From assembly GCF_008180725.1 (NCBI RefSeq), contig NZ_VTEV01000001.1, positions 713,269 through 777,268 of the forward strand: 64,000 nt of DNA. The letters run 5' to 3'. The DNA comes from Sutcliffiella horikoshii. Its GTDB lineage: Bacteria > Bacillota > Bacilli > Bacillales > Bacillaceae_I. Under the pieces are notes generated by a model. That model saw only the letters and a program-made list of their open reading frames with translations, searched no databases and was not told the origin of the DNA. The position numbers and the translations under genes are program-made. This document shows positions 45,199 through 53,536 of the stretch, in pieces; positions within the stretch are counted from its first letter, which is position 1, and every line of letters begins with the position of its first letter.

Positions 45199-45801
45199 AT
45201 GATGAAAAAAAATATAATTATCTTTATTATCGTCTGTTCTCTAACATTGTTAACAGCATGTCAGGAACAAAAGGAGACAAATGAAGCAGGCCCTCTAGAC
45301 GGGTTGTTTGCTGGGAGTGAGCTTTCCTATGAAGAATATAAATTCATTATGGAATATATCGTAGACCGCGCAAAAGAAATGGAAATAGAAAACAAGGAGT
45401 TGGAAAAATGGGTGATTCGTGCTATTGGTGATGAGAGGCTAATGAATAAAAGAGACCTCACCAAAGAGGAAGCCTTGGAGGAAGCAGAGTATAACCAGAA
45501 GTATTACGAAACATTTATGAGTATAGCCGAAAATAAATACAATGTAAGCGTTACGGAAGAAGAACTAGATACGTGGATATCCGAAGGGCCGGATCAGAGC
45601 GACATTCCTCAGCACAAAGCCTATGCCGAAGCTTTAAGTTTGACCATAAAAGAATTAAACCATAATTATGATAGAGACTTATATGAGCAAACAATGGTAA
45701 TGGAAAAACTCCAACCTCTGTTACACGAAAAATATGATACAGCTGATGTTGATGAAGTAAGAAACGAACTTAATAAAGAAGTAGAGGAACAAATGAAATA
45801 G
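45199..45801 (+). CDS. Putative lipoprotein, SurA/SpoIIIJ-unrelated helical type
   Basis: 200 residues. The signal peptide ends at a lipobox LLTAC (Cys at about residue 21), then a fully helical Glu-rich domain with VTEEELDTWISEGPD, a motif seen in the N-terminal helical part of peptidyl-prolyl isomerase and foldase lipoproteins. No catalytic isomerase domain follows, so chaperone activity is speculative. AGGTGA precedes ATG 45199; a second ATG follows directly. Confidence 0.7.
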   Translation: MMKKNIIIFIIVCSLTLLTACQEQKETNEAGPLDGLFAGSELSYEEYKFIMEYIVDRAKEMEIENKELEKWVIRAIGDERLMNKRDLTKEEALEEAEYNQKYYETFMSIAENKYNVSVTEEELDTWISEGPDQSDIPQHKAYAEALSLTIKELNHNYDRDLYEQTMVMEKLQPLLHEKYDTADVDEVRNELNKEVEEQMK

Positions 45802-45833
45802 AACGGCCCGTTTAGGGTCGTTCTATTTCATTT
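45791..45833. terminator. Shared terminator of convergent genes
   Basis: A 19-bp stem from AAATGAAATAGAACG to CGTTCTATTTCATTT around loop GTTTA, with one mismatch. Both gene ends lie in it. Confidence 0.88.
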
Positions 45834-46568
45834 TCGGTGATAGATAAGATTAGTGAGATGGGCCCGCTTATCCTTGTCCCGATACACCTTCATCATTTCC
45901 ATGGAAAATATGCAGCATATAAGCCAGATCATTCCAACAGCATAGCCTGCCAAAATGTCACTTGGATAATGCACTTGGAGATAGACCCTGCTAACACCTA
46001 CAAGAATGATAAGTGTGGCCAAAAGTCCGGTTCCTAGCAATCTCGTTTTAAAGAAACGTTTTTCTCTGCCAATCAGATAGATGATAAAACCATATAAGAT
46101 GAAACTTCCCAACGCATGCCCGCTCGGAAAACTATATCCACTCCCGTCGAATTCGGGAGCCAATGTAGGCCGGTCGCGTTGGAAAAAGTACTTTAAGACA
46201 AAGATAAACAATCCTCCACCAGCTATGGCAAGAATGAAAAACACAACGCCAAGTACATCTCTTTTTTTCAACCAAAGAAATAACACCGTAAGCATGCTCG
46301 CAGAGGTTATCCACCAGACAGAACCGGTTTCCGTTATCAATCTTAGCATGTTAGTCAATGTTCCGTTTTCTATCGATTGGAAATAATCCATGATAACACG
46401 GTCAAATGTAAACTTCTCCTGCTCCCATACATCCTCTGCCAATTCAAGGAACAAAGCCGTGGCGGAAATCATGAGAGCTATCCCTGCAAGAATAAGCAAA
46501 CTAGGCGCCCATATTTTCCTTATATTAATCTGTTCCTTCCAATAGCGTGCTTCCTCTTTTAAATTCAT
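45828..46568 (-). CDS. PAP2-family membrane phosphatase
   Basis: 246 residues, six membrane segments. The three phosphatase signature parts are in order: KYFFQRDRP, YSFPSGHALGS and SRVYLQVHYPSDILAG. Such enzymes act on undecaprenyl pyrophosphate, phosphatidylglycerophosphate or similar lipids on the outer membrane face. Which substrate is used cannot be read. AGAGGCG lies before the ATG. Convergent with the lipoprotein gene. Confidence 0.92.
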   Translation of the reverse strand: MNLKEEARYWKEQINIRKIWAPSLLILAGIALMISATALFLELAEDVWEQEKFTFDRVIMDYFQSIENGTLTNMLRLITETGSVWWITSASMLTVLFLWLKKRDVLGVVFFILAIAGGGLFIFVLKYFFQRDRPTLAPEFDGSGYSFPSGHALGSFILYGFIIYLIGREKRFFKTRLLGTGLLATLIILVGVSRVYLQVHYPSDILAGYAVGMIWLICCIFSMEMMKVYRDKDKRAHLTNLIYHRK

Positions 46569-46654
46569 CCAATCGCCTCTTTTATGTGATAAGTACCTAT
46601 TACCTTATTCCACTTCAGCGACTGGGTAAAACGTTAAATAAAAGTTTAGAGTTC

Positions 46655-47467
46655 CTACTCTTGCTGTTGTCTATGAAAGGAATACATCATCCAAAAACCA
46701 ATATCTTGAAAACCTATCCGCTTATAGATTACTCCTGCACTTGGGTTGTCATAAAATAAACACAGCTCTTTTCCTTCTTGAAGAAGTTGATTGCACAATT
46801 TGACCATGCATTGTGTGGCATAGCCTTTCTTTTTAAAATTCTCAAGGGTTGCTACACCTACAACCATTGCTGATACCGTGTTTTCTGCCGTAGTAGAGGC
46901 AGTGGAAACCATTTCACCATCTTCTTCCATAAAGAAGGAGCGCGAAACACCTTCCTCGAGCACACGTTTCTTTCTTTCCACGGTTATGATAGAATCAGTG
47001 AATTCAGGAATTGAATTTAGTAATCTGACAAGTCTCTCAGCATCCTGTGGAGCGGCCTGAAGAACATTTGAGGTATCAACATTGGCCTCTAGTTCATGTG
47101 ATAAGACCGTACATTTCGCATAATAGGTCTGTCTTTTCCTTTTTAGCCGGTGCATGACAAACGGTTCAACTCTTGCTGTCACTTCCTTTAAACCTGACAT
47201 CATACTAAAATTCGGATCATTTAACATGATGTTTGCAAATCCTTCTGCATCAAAGACTCCTTTTGCATATGGGATAAAGTTTTCTTCATATTTTAGAAGA
47301 ACCGCTATAAGTTCGTTTTTCTCATTAAATTCTCCCCACAGTTTCTGAAAGTCTTTTTCATACCCATAAGCCTCGATATCTCCAATAATAAAGAGATTTT
47401 CTGCAGGTTGTTCACTTAAAAAGTCAAAACATATTTCATGGTCCATTTCTGTCAATCTCCTAATCAT
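46655..47467 (-). CDS. GNAT-family N-acetyltransferase
   Basis: 270 residues. The C-terminal half is a GNAT domain: VVGVATLENFKKKGYATQCM is the acetyl-CoA loop (motif A), then LCLFYDNPSAGVIYKRIGFQ is motif B. The N-terminal half (about 1-130) is a second, degenerate GNAT-like lobe. The substrate is unknown. A GGAGAGGG-type site precedes the ATG. It stands alone before the repeat region at 47568-48175. Confidence 0.85.
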   Translation of the reverse strand: MIRRLTEMDHEICFDFLSEQPAENLFIIGDIEAYGYEKDFQKLWGEFNEKNELIAVLLKYEENFIPYAKGVFDAEGFANIMLNDPNFSMMSGLKEVTARVEPFVMHRLKRKRQTYYAKCTVLSHELEANVDTSNVLQAAPQDAERLVRLLNSIPEFTDSIITVERKKRVLEEGVSRSFFMEEDGEMVSTASTTAENTVSAMVVGVATLENFKKKGYATQCMVKLCNQLLQEGKELCLFYDNPSAGVIYKRIGFQDIGFWMMYSFHRQQQE

Positions 47468-47567
47468 AACCCCTACCCTCTCCGTTTAATATTTAAAAAT
47501 ATTCTCACATTTTACCTAAAAATCTATTAAGAGGGAAGATTTTTTTGAGTAAAATACCAGTTAATTA

Positions 47568-47693
47568 GAGTGGAAGGTGCGATACGGCCGCGGGAGGAAG
47601 GGACAGGTGACACCCCTGAAGCGTTGTGAGGGAGCTCCCGGACCGCCCGCAGGCAAGTGAAGCTCCGGCGCCGGGAACGGAAATCAACCTCCA
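47568..47693 (-). repeat. Dispersed element copy H (inverted, diverged)
   Basis: GAGTGGAAGGTGCG, GGGAGGAAGGGACAGG, GGAGCTCCCGGACCGCC and GGGAACGGAAATCAACC. Same orientation as copy G; the middle has diverged. Confidence 0.7.
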
Positions 47694-47731
47694 TTAAAAA
47701 AACTCTTTGCTTCGGGTAACTGCCAAAATGG

Positions 47732-48175
47732 AATCAAGGTCTTCATATCGGCGGAAGAGACCTCTCTACTCCTTTTTTTCTCGTCACTGAGGTCTTCATC
47801 TCCTCTATGAAGACCTCTCTACTCCTTTTTTCTCGTCACCGAGGTCTTCAACACCGTTATGAAGACTTCTCTACTCCTTTTTTCTCGTCACTGAGGTCTT
47901 CATCACCGTTATGAAGACTTCTCTACTCCTTTTTTCTCGTCACTGAGGTCTTCATCATTATGAAGACCTCTCTACTCCTTTTTTCTCGTCACTGAAGTCT
48001 TCATCTCCACTATGAAGACCTCTCCACTCCTTTTTTCTCGTCACTGAGGTCTTCATCACCGTTATGAAGACTTCTCTACTCCTTTCTTTTCCTCACTGAG
48101 GTCTTCATCACCCGCATGAAGACTTCTCTACTCCTTTTTTCTCGTCTCTAAGGTATTCATCACGATCAAGAATTA
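47732..48175. repeat. Tandem array of about eight 52-bp units, each with a hairpin
   Basis: Units begin at AGGTCTTCAT-like cores at 47737, 47790, 47842, 47894, 47946, 47995, 48047, 48099 and a degenerate one at 48151; spacings are 53, 52, 52, 52, 49, 52, 52 and 52. A typical unit is GAGGTCTTCAT, a 4-8-base loop, ATGAAGACYTC, then TCTACTCCTTTTTTCTCGTC. Inside units the two arms pair over 9-11 bases; the first and last units are decayed. No gene lies in this roughly 440-bp block, and it is not a CRISPR array because the whole unit is conserved with no variable spacers. Confidence 0.9.
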
Positions 48176-48213
48176 TCCTAATGATTATTCCACAAATCAT
48201 TACTTAGACATAG

Positions 48214-48256
48214 AAAAAGAGGCCACCCGATGACATCGAGCAGCCCCTATCTTTTT
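48214..48256 (-). terminator. Likely terminator of the LysM/3D protein gene
   Basis: Imperfect stem between GGGGCTGCTCGATG and CATCGGGTGGCCTC on the minus strand, followed by CTTTTT. It starts just after the stop codon. Confidence 0.65.
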
Positions 48257-48257
48257 A

Positions 48258-49214
48258 TTACTTATAAACTTTTACTTGAACTTCTTGTACACCAAAGTTA
48301 ATAGCATCTTGCTTGTCCGGAATGAAGATATCAATTTTGTTTCCTTTGATTGCTCCACCAGTATCTCCAGCAATTGCCTCGCCATAGCCTTCAACCCATA
48401 CTTTTGATCCCAAAGGAATAACATCAGGGTCAACAGAGATAACTTTCATATCTGGGTTTTCCAACAGGTTGATTCCTGTTGCAGTGATACCAGAGCATCC
48501 TTCACAACTTGCTGTATAAGCAGTAGCTGTCATCGTTAACTCTTGCGCTACCTCTTGGTCAGCTGCAGTTTCTTCCTCTGCAGGCTCTTCAGCTGGTGCT
48601 TCTTCCGCTGCTTCCTCTGTTACAGGCTCCTCAGCTGGTGCTTCTTCCGCTGCTTCCTCTGTTACAGGCTCTTCAGCCGGTGCTTCTTCTGCTGGCTCTT
48701 CTGTTACAGGCTCCTCAGCCGGTGCTTCTTCTGCTGGCTCTTCTGTTACAGGCTCCTCAGCCGGTGCTTCTTCTGCTGGCTCTTCTGTCACAGGTTCTTC
48801 AGCTGGTGCTTCTTTCTTTACAGGAGCTTCTACAGCAACTGGATTTCCATCCACATAGATTACCAGCTCGTCCCCTGCATAAATTAAATCAGGATTTGAA
48901 ATGGAATTCCATTCTGCTAATTTCTGATAAGAGACACCTTCATAGTTTTGAGAAATCCCCCATAACGTGTCACCTTTTTCAATTTTGTAGCGTTCAGACA
49001 ACGCCACTTTCAATTGATCTTGTGGGTGGATTACGTCACTTGATAGACTGTTCCACTCTTTAATTTCATCTACTGATATATTGTTCGCTTTAGCAATGTC
49101 CCAAAGCGTGTCGCCTTTCTTTACCGTAACTTCTGCAGCAGAGGCATTTGCACCTAAACTAAACGTACCTGCAAGGGCCGCTGCCGTTACTAAAGAAACC
49201 ATGCTCTTTTTCAT
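48258..49214 (-). CDS. LysM-LysM-3D cell-wall protein, YocH-like
   Basis: 318 residues, secreted. Signal peptide (about 1-27, ending ASA); two LysM modules ([20 protein letters not shown], about 29-72, and [18 protein letters not shown], about 76-119); a Glu/Pro/Ala linker of five 14-residue repeats (EEPVTEE type, about 135-215); and a C-terminal 3D domain with three aspartates ([28 protein letters not shown]). It has the layout of B. subtilis YocH, a WalKR-controlled muropeptide-type hydrolase. An AGGAGG precedes the ATG, and a WalR-like site is upstream. The repeats in the linker are also 42-bp DNA repeats and may vary in number. Confidence 0.88.
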   Translation of the reverse strand: MKKSMVSLVTAAALAGTFSLGANASAAEVTVKKGDTLWDIAKANNISVDEIKEWNSLSSDVIHPQDQLKVALSERYKIEKGDTLWGISQNYEGVSYQKLAEWNSISNPDLIYAGDELVIYVDGNPVAVEAPVKKEAPAEEPVTEEPAEEAPAEEPVTEEPAEEAPAEEPVTEEPAEEAPAEEPVTEEAAEEAPAEEPVTEEAAEEAPAEEPAEEETAADQEVAQELTMTATAYTASCEGCSGITATGINLLENPDMKVISVDPDVIPLGSKVWVEGYGEAIAGDTGGAIKGNKIDIFIPDKQDAINFGVQEVQVKVYK

Positions 49215-49277
49215 ACTAAATACCTCCTATGTATTTGACTCAGTGTTCTAATAATAACATGGTTCTAGTAGTTTAAA

Positions 49278-49294
49278 AGAACAGCAGAATAACA
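49278..49294 (-). promoter_or_regulatory. Candidate WalR site upstream of the LysM/3D gene
   Basis: Minus strand TGTTAT, five bases, TGTTCT: one mismatch from the known WalR direct repeat (TGTWAH-N5-TGTWAH). It lies 65-80 bp before the start codon. Confidence 0.4.
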
Positions 49295-49395
49295 TTTAGG
49301 TTACGTAAATAACGGGTATATTAAGGGATTATTACGACATTTCCTTATATTAGTAGGATAAGGAAAACTATTCAAATAGAGGATTATTACACCAC

Positions 49396-49436
49396 AAAAT
49401 AGAGCTCAGCTTGGAGATTCTCCAAAGGTGAGCTCT
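49396..49436 (-). terminator. Terminator of the methyltransferase gene
   Basis: Stem AGAGCTCA/TGAGCTCT with an inner TTGGA/TCCAA pair, then ATTTT on the minus strand. Confidence 0.78.
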
Positions 49437-49446
49437 TCAATCACAA

Positions 49447-50439
49447 TTAATTTAATTTAGTAAAAGTAATTTGATACCAGCCGCCTTCTTTGATGACCGG
49501 CTGCATTTTTTCCACTTTCAACTCTGCCGCATTCGCCAGATTCTTGAGATCATCTTCGGAAGGAAGAGGGTACAAGTTATCAAATGCGGTAAAAAAACTG
49601 TTGAACACACTGGAGAACTGACCACCATGTTTAGAGTTGTGTATTGGTGAAACCACTGATAATGTTCCTTTAGGAGGCAACCATTCACTTATTTTTTTAA
49701 ATAGATCCGTCCGGTCTTCCGGAGAGATATAATGTAGAATGTTATTTAACATAACAAAATCTACTTTTTCCTCCGGTGACCACTTATGAACATCTTCACA
49801 AACAATTTCCACCTGACTTTGTTTTTGACAGTTTTTACTCGCTTCTTCAGCCACATCCTCATTGAGCTCGATACCAAGCATCCTCGCTTTCGGAAACTTT
49901 TGAGAAAGCTTTAGTAAATAACCACCGCTTCCACACCCGACATCTATCACAGTATTAGGTTTAGCTTTTTTCATCACCTTCATCACTCTTGGAATAGCCA
50001 GTTGTTCTAAAAGTGAGGAGGTTTGCGCGACAACCATTCCATGTTCTTTTTGATTAAAAAGCTCTTTCTTTTCCGTCTTCATCATTTTTGGATACTTTAT
50101 TAGAGTAGGTATATGCAGTTCCATCATCTCTTTTAAAAGCACCCCGGTAGAACGAGGGTTATGTTTACTTGAAGGTACCATGAACTTTTTCACGGTTTGG
50201 TAGCGTTCCTTCGATTTCTTTTTCAAGTATCCAATGACACCGCCTACTTCAACCCATCTTTTCAATAGATCTTCCTTTAAATCATGTTCTTTTGCTACTT
50301 CCATAATTGTTTTAGGCTTTTTAAAAGCTTCAAACAAATCGAGCTCATACCCAACATAGGCATGCCAACTATATAGGAAGGGCAAGTTTCTCTTCATATA
50401 CCCTCGCGCTTTAAAAAGCCTCACATATTCACTTATCAT
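49447..50439 (-). CDS. SAM-dependent class I methyltransferase (O-methyltransferase-like)
   Basis: 330 residues. A helical N-domain (about 1-110, winged-helix-like dimerisation part with FEAFKKPKTIMEVAKEHDLK) precedes the Rossmann core: motif I VIDVGCGSGGYLLKLSQKFP, motif II LGIELNED, and VDFVMLNNILHYISPEDRTD. The N-domain plus core is typical of small-molecule O-methyltransferases. AAGGAGG lies 11 bases before the ATG, within the end of the upstream monooxygenase, whose stop is two bases from this start. The pair looks like a tailoring unit for an aromatic or quinone-type compound. Confidence 0.85.
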   Translation of the reverse strand: MISEYVRLFKARGYMKRNLPFLYSWHAYVGYELDLFEAFKKPKTIMEVAKEHDLKEDLLKRWVEVGGVIGYLKKKSKERYQTVKKFMVPSSKHNPRSTGVLLKEMMELHIPTLIKYPKMMKTEKKELFNQKEHGMVVAQTSSLLEQLAIPRVMKVMKKAKPNTVIDVGCGSGGYLLKLSQKFPKARMLGIELNEDVAEEASKNCQKQSQVEIVCEDVHKWSPEEKVDFVMLNNILHYISPEDRTDLFKKISEWLPPKGTLSVVSPIHNSKHGGQFSSVFNSFFTAFDNLYPLPSEDDLKNLANAAELKVEKMQPVIKEGGWYQITFTKLN

Positions 50440-50441
50440 AC

Positions 50442-51761
50442 CTATGCTTCCTCCTTATTTCTCCATGGGTAATCTTCTTCTTCTGTAAAAAAATGCCTGC
50501 GGTCAATGATCTGCTTATCCCGTTCTTTCCTCTTTGGAGCAACTCCAGACTGAATGACCCTATCCATTAGGGATTCCTTCCAAATGCCCAAACCAGAAAT
50601 ATTCAACATATGTTTAATATGAAGAACAGGATCGTTTGTGAGCTGATCGATCACTTTGCTTCTCCACGTCACAAAAGATTTGAGAGGACGCGAATAGGCC
50701 AAAGCGGACAGGTGACTCAATTTCAATACATGGCGAACCCTAGGTTTTCTTACTTCTTCATAAAAAGAAAGATATTCTGGGGAATGTCTTTCTTTGTCAT
50801 ACATCCAACATAGTAATTCTCCAAGGACATCTCCGTCCTGAATCGCCAAGTTCATTCCCTCGCCTGCCATCGGATGGACGCTATGAGCCGCATCCCCAAG
50901 CAATGCTATGTTTCCTTTCACATAGTTAGAAACATGATAATGCACGGGAATCATGAGCTGGATTTTTTTCCAAGAATCTATCTTCTGAACATATCCATCC
51001 AGCTCTGGGCAGAGTTCTAAATATTTTTGATAAAAGGATTCAAGCCCTTCTTCAATCATCTGTTTATAAGAGCCTTTTGGAATTAAATATACACTCCTTA
51101 CAAGATTGTCAGGCAAAGGGAAAAGCCCAAGAAAGGTATCATCTGTAGAAATGATCTTTCCTTCTATCATGCTTGCAGGCCTTGGAAACGTAACAGTCAG
51201 AAAATCATGATCATATTTCTTTTCTTTTTTCGGCACATCCATCGTTTCACGAACCTTAGACTTACGCCCCTCTGCACTAACATAATAATCTGCTTCTAGT
51301 AGTACCTCTTCCTTGTCCATTCTCACCTTTGCCTTGTTGCCATCGAAACCTACGAACCGTCCAGGTTGAATATATTTGAAGGAAGGATATTTTTTTGCTT
51401 CCTCAAGTAGAATAGTTTTTAATGTTTCATGGGGAATCATCAATGCATAGTTATAAGGGTCCGGAAGTATGTTATAACTCATAGATTGAATCGGTTTTTT
51501 GTTTGATTTCTTCTGCTTCTTCTTCTCTATTAACTCAATGCAGTTAATTTTATGTCCAAATTCCAACACCTTAGGAAGAATGCCATTTTTCTCGAAAATT
51601 TGTAGCGTCTTCGGCTGCACTAATTCTCCCTTGTACATGTGTGGGCTCCCTTTAACCTGTTCTACAACCGTCACACCAACACCACACTTCGCAAGCTTAA
51701 GCGCAACCGTCAAACCGCCAACACCGCCCCCAATCACCAACACATTCGCCTTCAACACCAT
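50442..51761 (-). CDS. FAD-dependent monooxygenase (aromatic hydroxylase type)
   Basis: 439 residues, class A flavin monooxygenase. The N-terminal GxGxxG motif VIGGGVGGLTVALKLAKCGV (about 8-27), the DG-like segment DYYVSAEGRKSKVR and the GD motif ALLGDAAHSVHPMAGEGMNL are present in order. It uses NAD(P)H and O2. The start is ambiguous: ATG at 51761 is three bases after AGGTGG, whereas TTG at 51755 (MKANVLVIGGG) is nine bases after it and may be correct. Co-transcribed with the methyltransferase. Also resembles UbiH-like quinone hydroxylases. Confidence 0.83.
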   Translation of the reverse strand: MVLKANVLVIGGGVGGLTVALKLAKCGVGVTVVEQVKGSPHMYKGELVQPKTLQIFEKNGILPKVLEFGHKINCIELIEKKKQKKSNKKPIQSMSYNILPDPYNYALMIPHETLKTILLEEAKKYPSFKYIQPGRFVGFDGNKAKVRMDKEEVLLEADYYVSAEGRKSKVRETMDVPKKEKKYDHDFLTVTFPRPASMIEGKIISTDDTFLGLFPLPDNLVRSVYLIPKGSYKQMIEEGLESFYQKYLELCPELDGYVQKIDSWKKIQLMIPVHYHVSNYVKGNIALLGDAAHSVHPMAGEGMNLAIQDGDVLGELLCWMYDKERHSPEYLSFYEEVRKPRVRHVLKLSHLSALAYSRPLKSFVTWRSKVIDQLTNDPVLHIKHMLNISGLGIWKESLMDRVIQSGVAPKRKERDKQIIDRRHFFTEEEDYPWRNKEEA

Positions 51762-51850
51762 CACCACCTATACTCATTTCATTCCACTAAACCAACAAAG
51801 CAAAACTTAGAAACTCTCTGGACGAAGGACTGTGGAGAAAAAAATCCTTC

Positions 51851-51892
51851 AGGGGTCAGACCCCTGAAGGATTTTTGAGACCGATGTCGAAG
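51851..51892 (+). repeat. GGGGTCAGACCCC repeat, copy 2
   Basis: Palindrome AGGGGTCAGACCCCT plus the tail AAGGATTTTTGAGACCGATG, then TCGAAG; it matches the copy at 14621-14665. The surrounding TCCTTC/GAAGGA extends the dyad. Confidence 0.7.
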
Positions 51893-51970
51893 TCAGCCCC
51901 GCTCTAGGGCCAGCTAGAAGGACAACTTTAGCAGCTTGGCGGCGGCAAGAAATGCATAGAAAACGGAATT

Positions 51971-52080
51971 GGGCGACTTTTGAGATTTACAGGCGATTTG
52001 GGGCCACTTTCGGGCGATAATTTGAGTTTACGGGCGATTTTTCGGATTTATAGGCGAAAATAGAAAAATACGGGCGATTC
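51971..52080 (+). repeat. Six-fold GGCGA array with 20-bp period
   Basis: GGCGA occurs at 51972, 51992, 52013, 52033, 52053 and 52073 (steps of 20, 21, 20, 20 and 20). The unit is roughly TTTACRGGCGATTTT with variable remainder. It is non-coding and lies between the monooxygenase gene and DUF2164. The rest of 51768-52228 holds the GGGGTCAGACCCC copy and a terminator. Confidence 0.85.
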
Positions 52081-52141
52081 CCTTTAATTGTATAATACGC
52101 CAAATCGCACACATTTTTAGAAATTCAAACTCAAAATCAAA

Positions 52142-52183
52142 AAACAACTTTTTTGGCTTTAAAAAAAGCCAAAAAAGTTGTTT
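52142..52183. terminator. Strong bidirectional hairpin
   Basis: Perfect 19-bp stem from AAACAACTTTTTTGGCTTT to AAAGCCAAAAAAGTTGTTT, loop of four A. It ends the DUF2164/VanW transcript. Confidence 0.88.
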
Positions 52184-52228
52184 CTCTAAACTAGCGTAAT
52201 AAATATAAATAGAAACTCGTCAATCAAC

Positions 52229-52483
52229 TTACCTGTACCTTCCGCCCCCAGTAGAGCGTTTCAAAGCTTCAATATCCTCTTCAACAGATCCCCAACGTTC
52301 TTCCACCAAAGCCTTCGCATCGGCAATCCCTTGGTTATAGTAGTACGGTCCGAGTTCTTTCATAAAGATGTCCAGCAACAAATCGGCACCTAACTCGCCA
52401 ATCTCTTCGTCTCGTTCTTCTTCGAAATATGACTGGATTCTGCCAATCATTTGATCTTTCATTTCTTTAGGAATAGAAATCAT
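52229..52483 (-). CDS. DUF2164-family protein
   Basis: 84 residues: MISIPKEMKDQMIGRIQSYF at the start, then LLLDIFMKELGPYYYNQGIA and the tail LKRSTGGGRYR. This matches my memory of DUF2164, a family of small helical proteins of unknown function. I chose the ATG at 52483, eight bases after GGG; the GTG at 52492 overlaps the site. It follows the VanW gene by 26 bp and is likely in the same transcript. Confidence 0.85.
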   Translation of the reverse strand: MISIPKEMKDQMIGRIQSYFEEERDEEIGELGADLLLDIFMKELGPYYYNQGIADAKALVEERWGSVEEDIEALKRSTGGGRYR

Positions 52484-52509
52484 CTTCAACACACCCTTAA
52501 TAACGTCAT

Positions 52510-53337
52510 TTAGCCGTTTTGTTCGGTTGCTTCCAATAACGGCTCATACATCATAATAGCATGATTTTCGGTTACATATTGGTCATCGATTTCCATTCCC
52601 TGAAGGTTCATCACCTTGCGATGAATAACATTATGACGTAAATAGCCTCCCCAATAAGCGGATGTGATGCTATGGTCTTTTTCATACACCTTATACTTTA
52701 CGATTGGAGGATTTGCGGACCTCCATTCTCCAACCAAGAAGTCTCCTTCCATTCTTACCTTTAACTGAAAGGCTTGTTCTGTATCATTTCTAATCTGTAG
52801 ATCCAGGTAATTATAGGAACAGGTTGCACCACTGCCAAAAGGCTGGGTTCTCTTAGAATCAGGAAAAACATCAAAACTGTGGCGGTATCGTTCTGTTACA
52901 GTCAGCGGCGTGTGCAATGTCATCCAATAAATAAGATTTGACATCTGACACAAGCCTCCTCCAAGGCCTGGCTTAAACATGCCATAAAAAAGAACCATTC
53001 CATCTACATATCCTTTGCTCTTCGTCGGCTTTCCAATCAACTTCCAATAAGAGAAAGTTTCGCCTGGTCGAATAACTACACCATTTAACTTCTGTAGGGC
53101 GATTTTCAAATTAATTACCTTATTTTTCTGGTACCACATATCTACGTTCTTTAACTTTCTAAGCGTAGGAGTTTTATGTAAAAAAACTTGATACGGCAAT
53201 AATTCCTCTGTCATTTCTACTGCATAGATTTTCTTACCTGTCTTCCACTCTACCCATCTCTTGGCTATGTAGAACTGGGTTCCAAGCCAAATGCGAAGTT
53301 TTGATCTTTTTTTTGGTCGTAAATCTACGTGATTCAT
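52510..53337 (-). CDS. VanW-family protein
   Basis: 275 residues. The VanW domain (about 60-215) has the typical VVIRPGETFSYWKLIGKPT and GLGGGLCQMSNLIYWMTLHT blocks, plus the HSFDVFPDS segment. VanW proteins accompany glycopeptide resistance in enterococci, but chromosomal copies in Bacillus have no established function; no vanHAX genes are here. The N-terminus is basic (KKRSKLRIWLGTQFYIAKRW) and may bind membranes. GGAGGTGG precedes the ATG. Divergent from splA across about 200 bp. Confidence 0.85.
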   Translation of the reverse strand: MNHVDLRPKKRSKLRIWLGTQFYIAKRWVEWKTGKKIYAVEMTEELLPYQVFLHKTPTLRKLKNVDMWYQKNKVINLKIALQKLNGVVIRPGETFSYWKLIGKPTKSKGYVDGMVLFYGMFKPGLGGGLCQMSNLIYWMTLHTPLTVTERYRHSFDVFPDSKRTQPFGSGATCSYNYLDLQIRNDTEQAFQLKVRMEGDFLVGEWRSANPPIVKYKVYEKDHSITSAYWGGYLRHNVIHRKVMNLQGMEIDDQYVTENHAIMMYEPLLEATEQNG

Positions 53338-53536
53338 CGCGAGACCACCTCCAATTTTCCCCCCAATAGACGAACAACGCTTGTAAAAAGTTTCAAAATA
53401 TTCATAAAAATTACTCTATATAAAATTGATTAGTTTTACAATATTTCTCAAGGATATTATTCCCGATTCATTTAACACTAAAATTACATTCCTATTGACT
53501 TTGATGAGATGAAACAATTAAAAGCAGGTGACTAAC

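Noticed and set aside
47732-48175. CRISPR array
   Set aside because: Periodic repeats, but every base of the unit is conserved and there are no unique spacers; the unit is longer than a CRISPR repeat and there are no cas genes.
48543-49063. Plus-strand Leu/Cys-rich frames
   Set aside because: They are antisense to the Pro/Glu linker repeats of the LysM/3D gene and have no translation signals.
51971-52080. Iteron-type replication origin
   Set aside because: Phased GGCGA motifs suggest iterons, but there is no replication initiator gene, no DnaA-box cluster and no other plasmid feature nearby.
52510-53337. Vancomycin resistance gene cluster
   Set aside because: Only a VanW domain protein is present; there are no ligase, dehydrogenase or dipeptidase genes.
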